Below the pieces are notes generated by a model. That model did not search any database, was not told the DNA's origin, and was given only the letters and a program-made list of their open reading frames with translations. The position numbers and the translations under genes are program-made. A DNA stretch of 9,867 bases from SZUA-430 sp044375275 (GTDB taxonomy: Bacteria; Pseudomonadota; Alphaproteobacteria; Micropepsales; Micropepsaceae), in contig JBILMZ010000130.1 in NCBI GenBank assembly GCA_044375275.1, positions 1-9,867 on the forward strand, given 5' to 3'. This document shows, one piece after another, positions 6,619-9,867 of this stretch. Each line of letters starts with the position of its first letter. Within the stretch, counting starts at the first letter, position 1.

Positions 6619-7977
6619 ATGAGTATCACGATCTACAACACGCTGGCGCGCGAGAAGCAGGTCTTCACGCCGATCGACCCCAAGAACGTCCGCATGTATG
6701 TCTGCGGACCCACGGTCTATGACTTCGCGCATATCGGCAATGGCCGACCCGTGATCATTTTCGACGTGCTGTTTCGATTGCTGCGGCATGTCTATGGCGC
6801 TGCGCACGTGACCTATGTCCGGAACATCACGGATGTCGAAGACAAGATCATTGCGCGTGCTGCCGAACGTGGCGTGTCAATCCGTGACCTGACCGAAGGA
6901 ACGGCCAGGATCTATCAGGAAGATGCACTCTCGCTGGGCTCCCTGTCCCCTTCACTCGAGCCTCGTGTCACCGAGACCATGGATGAGATCATCGACATGA
7001 TCCGTCGTCTTGTCGATGCGAAGCATGCCTACCTCGCAGAGGGTCATGTGCTCTTTGATGTGCAGTCCGACCCGGGCTATGGGCGGTTGTCCCGTCGCGC
7101 CCTGGATGAAATGATTGCCGGAGCACGCATCGAGGTGGCGCCCTACAAGAAGAATCCGATGGATTTTGTCTTGTGGAAGCCGTCCGATGTTTCCATGCAG
7201 GGATGGGACAGTCCGTGGGGGAAAGGGCGCCCGGGCTGGCATATCGAATGCTCAGCCATGGGTGAGAAGCATCTGGGCGAAACGTTCGACATTCACGGGG
7301 GCGGGATCGATTTGATCTTCCCGCATCACGAGAACGAGGTTGCCCAGAGTGCAGGCGTGCATCATGGCAAGTTGCTTGCCAACTACTGGCTACATAACGG
7401 TTTTCTCCAGGTGGAGAGCGAAAAGATGTCGAAGTCGCTCGGCAACTTCATCACCATTCGTGAGCTCCTGGGAGAGAAGAAGTTTGGAGGCCAGCAATGG
7501 CACGGTCGCGTGCTGCGACTAGCGATGCTGCAAACCCATTACCGTCAACCGATCGACTGGACTGTCGACCGGCTGAAGAGCATGCGCTCGACGCTGATGG
7601 ACTGGACAAGGCTCGTGCATGATGTGGCAGCGTCCCCGGACATACCCTCCGAGGTCATCGAAGCGATCTCGGATGACCTGAACACGCCTGCGGCGATGTC
7701 GGCGCTGCATGAACTGGCTGGTCGCGCCCGGAAGGATGCCGGTGAGCGCGCCCGCCTACGGAGTGCGCTCGAGTTCCTCGGGCTTCATGGCGGCGAGCGG
7801 TACGCCGACTTCGCCGTTGGTGTGGATGTCGCATTCGTCGAGACCTGCATCCAGGAGCGCGCTGCAGCCCGCAAAGCCAAGAATTTCGCTGAGTCCGACC
7901 GGCTGCGAGATGTCCTGAAGGGTAAGGGCGTGGATATTGAAGATGGGCCGCAAGGCACATCGTGGAGGCTCATATGA
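6619..7977 (+). CDS. cysS: Cysteinyl-tRNA synthetase
   Basis: It is a class I aminoacyl-tRNA synthetase that joins cysteine to tRNA-Cys using ATP. The 452 residues are the normal bacterial length. Visible signatures are YVCGPTVYD with zinc ligand C29, the HIGH motif as HIGN (38-41), WHIECSAMGEKHLG with C211, FPHHENEVAQ with H236 and E240 completing the zinc site, and EKMSKSLGNF with KMSKS at 269-273. The C-terminal helical region includes the DALIR-like DDLNTPAAMSALHEL (352-366). The end, GVDIEDGPQGTSWRL, is typical. The start is supported by GAGG eight bases upstream and the usual N terminus. The stop overlaps the cimA start as ATGA. A Cys-ending leader frame and two hairpins precede the gene, hinting at regulation by charged tRNA-Cys. 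Nothing in the protein is odd. Confidence 0.97.
   Translation: MSITIYNTLAREKQVFTPIDPKNVRMYVCGPTVYDFAHIGNGRPVIIFDVLFRLLRHVYGAAHVTYVRNITDVEDKIIARAAERGVSIRDLTEGTARIYQEDALSLGSLSPSLEPRVTETMDEIIDMIRRLVDAKHAYLAEGHVLFDVQSDPGYGRLSRRALDEMIAGARIEVAPYKKNPMDFVLWKPSDVSMQGWDSPWGKGRPGWHIECSAMGEKHLGETFDIHGGGIDLIFPHHENEVAQSAGVHHGKLLANYWLHNGFLQVESEKMSKSLGNFITIRELLGEKKFGGQQWHGRVLRLAMLQTHYRQPIDWTVDRLKSMRSTLMDWTRLVHDVAASPDIPSEVIEAISDDLNTPAAMSALHELAGRARKDAGERARLRSALEFLGLHGGERYADFAVGVDVAFVETCIQERAAARKAKNFAESDRLRDVLKGKGVDIEDGPQGTSWRLI
7964..7968 (+). promoter_or_regulatory. Strong cimA Shine-Dalgarno inside cysS end
   Basis: GGAGG within the last cysS codons stands five bases before ATG 7974. It decides the start against the in-frame GTG at 7962, which would place the Shine-Dalgarno inside the coding region and lacks one of its own. 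Confidence 0.85.
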
Positions 7978-9590
7978 CGAAGCGCGAGCGGATCTATCTT
8001 TTCGACACGACGCTGCGCGATGGGGCACAGACGCAAGGCGTTGATTTCAGCGCTGCGGACAAGCGGCAGATCGCGCTTGCCCTTGACGAATTTGGTCTCG
8101 ACTACATCGAAGGCGGGTGGCCCGGCGCCAATCCAACCGACACGCAGTTCTTCTCCGAGAACCTCACACTGAAGTCAGCGAAGCTTGTGGCGTTTGGCAT
8201 GACCAAGCGGGCGGGGCGCAGCGCGGGAAATGATCCCGGGCTTGTGAGCGTGCTTGAGGCGCGCGCGAGTGCCTGCTGCCTGGTCGGCAAGTCGTGGGAC
8301 TTTCAGGTGGAGAAGATCCTGGAGGTTACGGGTGAGGAAAACCTGGAGGCCATCCGCGACAGCATGGCTGAAGTGGCGAGACGCGGTCGCGAACCGATGT
8401 TTGATGCCGAGCACTTCTTTGATGGCTACAAGGCCAATCCGGCCTACGCCATCAGTTGCCTCAAGGCCGCGCTGGATGGTGGCGCGCGCTGGGTTGTGCT
8501 GTGCGACACGAATGGCGGCACGCTCCCCTACGAGGTCGAGAGGATTGTCGGTGAGGTGGTCAGGCATGTGCCGGGCGACCGGCTTGGCATTCATGCGCAC
8601 AATGACACGGAGAATGCTGTTGCCAACTCGCTTGCGGCCGTGCGCGCGGGCGTTCGGCAGATCCAGGGGACCCTCAACGGCCTGGGCGAGCGCTGCGGGA
8701 ATGCCAACCTCGTGTCCCTCATTCCGACGCTTCTGCTGAAGTCCGATCTTGCATCTGCCTTTGAAACCGGCATTCCGGAGTCAAACCTGAAGAAGATCAC
8801 GCATCTGTCGCGGCTGCTCGACGAGATCCTGAATCGGGCACCCAACAGGCATGCGCCCTATGTGGGCAGTTCCGCCTTTGCCCACAAGGGTGGCCTTCAC
8901 GCGTCAGCGGTCCTGAAGGACCCGAGGACCTATGAGCACGTGCCTCCCGAGGCCGTTGGCAATGCACGCAAGATCCCCGTGTCCGACCAGGCGGGGCGCT
9001 CCAATCTTCTCGGGCGCCTCAGTACGTTCGGTTATGAGCTTGATCTGAAGGACCCCAGGGTGGCTTCGCTGCTGGACCTGATCAAGGAACGGGAGCATCT
9101 GGGGTATTCTTATGACGGCGCCGAGGCATCGCTGGAGATGCTGGTACGCAATACGCTGGGACAATCCATCAAGTTCTTTTCCGTCGACGGATTTCGTGTG
9201 TCGGTTGAAAGGCGTCACAACGCCCTGGGCCAGGAGATCAGCGTCTCCGAAGCGGTGGTCAAGGTTGTCGTCGATGGCGAGCGCATCATGAACGTGGGGG
9301 AGGGGAACGGTCCCGTGAATGCGCTCGACAATGCGCTGCGCAAGGATCTGGGCCGCTATTCCGCCTGGCTCGAGGACCTGAAGCTGGTGGACTACAAGGT
9401 GCGTATCCTGACTGCCGGTACCGAAGCCGTTACCCGGGTCATGATTGAAAGTGCCGACGACAGCGGTCACCGGTGGTCGACAGTTGGCGTTTCAGCGAAT
9501 ATCGTCGACGCCTCGTTTGAGGCGCTTATCGACTCGATCACGTACAAGCTCCTGCGCGACAATGCGCCGGCGGCCGGACAAAAGGTGTGA
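7974..9590 (+). CDS. cimA: (R)-citramalate synthase
   Basis: It condenses pyruvate with acetyl-CoA to (R)-citramalate, the entry to threonine-independent 2-oxobutanoate and isoleucine synthesis; the later steps use LeuCD and LeuB. From ATG 7974 it has 538 residues, usual for CimA. The HMGL-like TIM barrel (about 5-280) shows LFDTTLRDGAQTQGVDF with catalytic R15 and metal ligand D16, YIEGGWPGANPTD (44-56), IHAHND with metal ligands H207 and H209, and GERCGNANL (238-246). The EGGWPGANP wording separates CimA from 2-isopropylmalate and homocitrate synthases. KGGLHASAV (305-313) is the linker-region signature. A C-terminal LeuA-type regulatory domain (about 390-530) suggests feedback control by isoleucine or leucine. 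The ATGA overlap with cysS implies coupled translation, so any control on the cysS leader should also reach this gene. Confidence 0.93.
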   Translation: MTKRERIYLFDTTLRDGAQTQGVDFSAADKRQIALALDEFGLDYIEGGWPGANPTDTQFFSENLTLKSAKLVAFGMTKRAGRSAGNDPGLVSVLEARASACCLVGKSWDFQVEKILEVTGEENLEAIRDSMAEVARRGREPMFDAEHFFDGYKANPAYAISCLKAALDGGARWVVLCDTNGGTLPYEVERIVGEVVRHVPGDRLGIHAHNDTENAVANSLAAVRAGVRQIQGTLNGLGERCGNANLVSLIPTLLLKSDLASAFETGIPESNLKKITHLSRLLDEILNRAPNRHAPYVGSSAFAHKGGLHASAVLKDPRTYEHVPPEAVGNARKIPVSDQAGRSNLLGRLSTFGYELDLKDPRVASLLDLIKEREHLGYSYDGAEASLEMLVRNTLGQSIKFFSVDGFRVSVERRHNALGQEISVSEAVVKVVVDGERIMNVGEGNGPVNALDNALRKDLGRYSAWLEDLKLVDYKVRILTAGTEAVTRVMIESADDSGHRWSTVGVSANIVDASFEALIDSITYKLLRDNAPAAGQKV

Positions 9591-9616
9591 AATGAAAATT
9601 CCCGCCCGTCGAGGTC

Positions 9617-9867
9617 ATGAATGAGCGCCATGTCCATCGTGCAAAGAGCCAGGCGGATCTGAAACCCCTCATGCCAGGTTCCCGGCCGGATCGAACCGGC
9701 ATGATCTTCGCCGCCAGTGCTTATGTCATCTGGGGCATCATTCCGATTTTCTGGAAGCAGATCACGGAGGCGGACGCCGTCGAGATCGTGGCGCACCGTA
9801 TCGTCTGGACCCTGGCGTTCACGCTTTGCATCCTTCAAGTGCGCGGGCGTCTCTCGCATTTGTGGGT
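9617..9867 (+). CDS. rarD: RarD-like EamA-family membrane transporter (5' part, cut by window)
   Basis: This is the first 83 codons of a multi-pass inner-membrane protein of the EamA/drug-metabolite transporter superfamily. RarD homologues are named after the chloramphenicol-sensitive locus, but the substrate is not known. Visible are the first membrane segment with AYVIWGIIPIFWK (35-47), the conserved EIVAHRIVWTL (56-66) leading into a second segment, and the charged QVRGRL turn. The frame continues past the edge; full members are about 300 residues. The start is uncertain: ATG 9617 has GAGG only two bases away, ATG 9671 has no good Shine-Dalgarno, and ATG 9701 follows directly after a small hairpin (GCCGG 9685-9689 with CCGGC 9696-9700). 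I give the longest version. It lies 26 bases after cimA without a visible terminator and may be cotranscribed. Confidence 0.85.
   Translation, partial: MNERHVHRAKSQADLKPLMPGSRPDRTGMIFAASAYVIWGIIPIFWKQITEADAVEIVAHRIVWTLAFTLCILQVRGRLSHLW

Noticed and set aside
9467..9859. 130-codon minus-strand frame over the cimA end and rarD start
   Set aside because: It is antisense to two recognisable proteins, including conserved EamA motifs, and has no motif of its own.

Overview
The window looks like chromosomal DNA of a moderately GC-rich alphaproteobacterium. The clues are the short GltX2-type glutamyl-tRNA synthetase, the gnnA/gnnB-like pair, the gltX-cysS-cimA gene order and the uniform codon use. 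For example, Cys is TGC in 24 of 26 cases in the named genes by hand count. I see no insertion sequence, phage gene, CRISPR array, tRNA or rRNA, and the genes are ordinary housekeeping or envelope genes. The genus cannot be fixed from the sequence alone.

Layout: (1) 1-996, minus strand, an NADP-dependent medium-chain reductase of the CurA/prostaglandin-reductase type, cut by the left edge near its C terminus. (2) 997-1207, a divergent control region with repeated CTTG/CAAG dyads. (3) 1208-3353, an overlapping pair of a Gfo/Idh/MocA dehydrogenase and a DegT-family aminotransferase. This pair best fits GnnA-GnnB, which makes the 3-amino UDP-GlcNAc used for amide-rich lipid A. (4) A bulged hairpin at 3358-3394. 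(5) nadE (3410-5068) and gltX (5087-6424), 18 bases apart. (6) A 194-base gap, 6425-6618, that is not empty (see below). (7) cysS (6619-7977) and cimA (7974-9590), joined by an ATGA overlap. (8) The start of a RarD-like EamA transporter (9617 to the right edge). All genes from 1208 onward run on the plus strand with short gaps and could form one or a few transcripts.

The most interesting signal is in the gltX-cysS gap. A GTG-started 28-codon reading frame with a good Shine-Dalgarno sequence ends in ...FICICG-stop. Both of its Cys codons are TGT, the codon the neighbouring genes almost never use. These codons sit in the loop of an 11-bp hairpin. The right arm of that hairpin can alternatively pair with a second hairpin that ends two bases before the cysS Shine-Dalgarno. 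This is the arrangement expected of a ribosome-stalling attenuator sensing cysteine or Cys-tRNA supply and controlling cysteinyl-tRNA synthetase, and through the overlap possibly cimA. The reading frame, codons and pairings are read directly from the sequence; the regulatory role is inference.

How the genes fit together: nadE makes NAD, gltX and cysS charge tRNAs, cimA opens the threonine-independent isoleucine route, and gnnA/gnnB feed outer-membrane lipid A.
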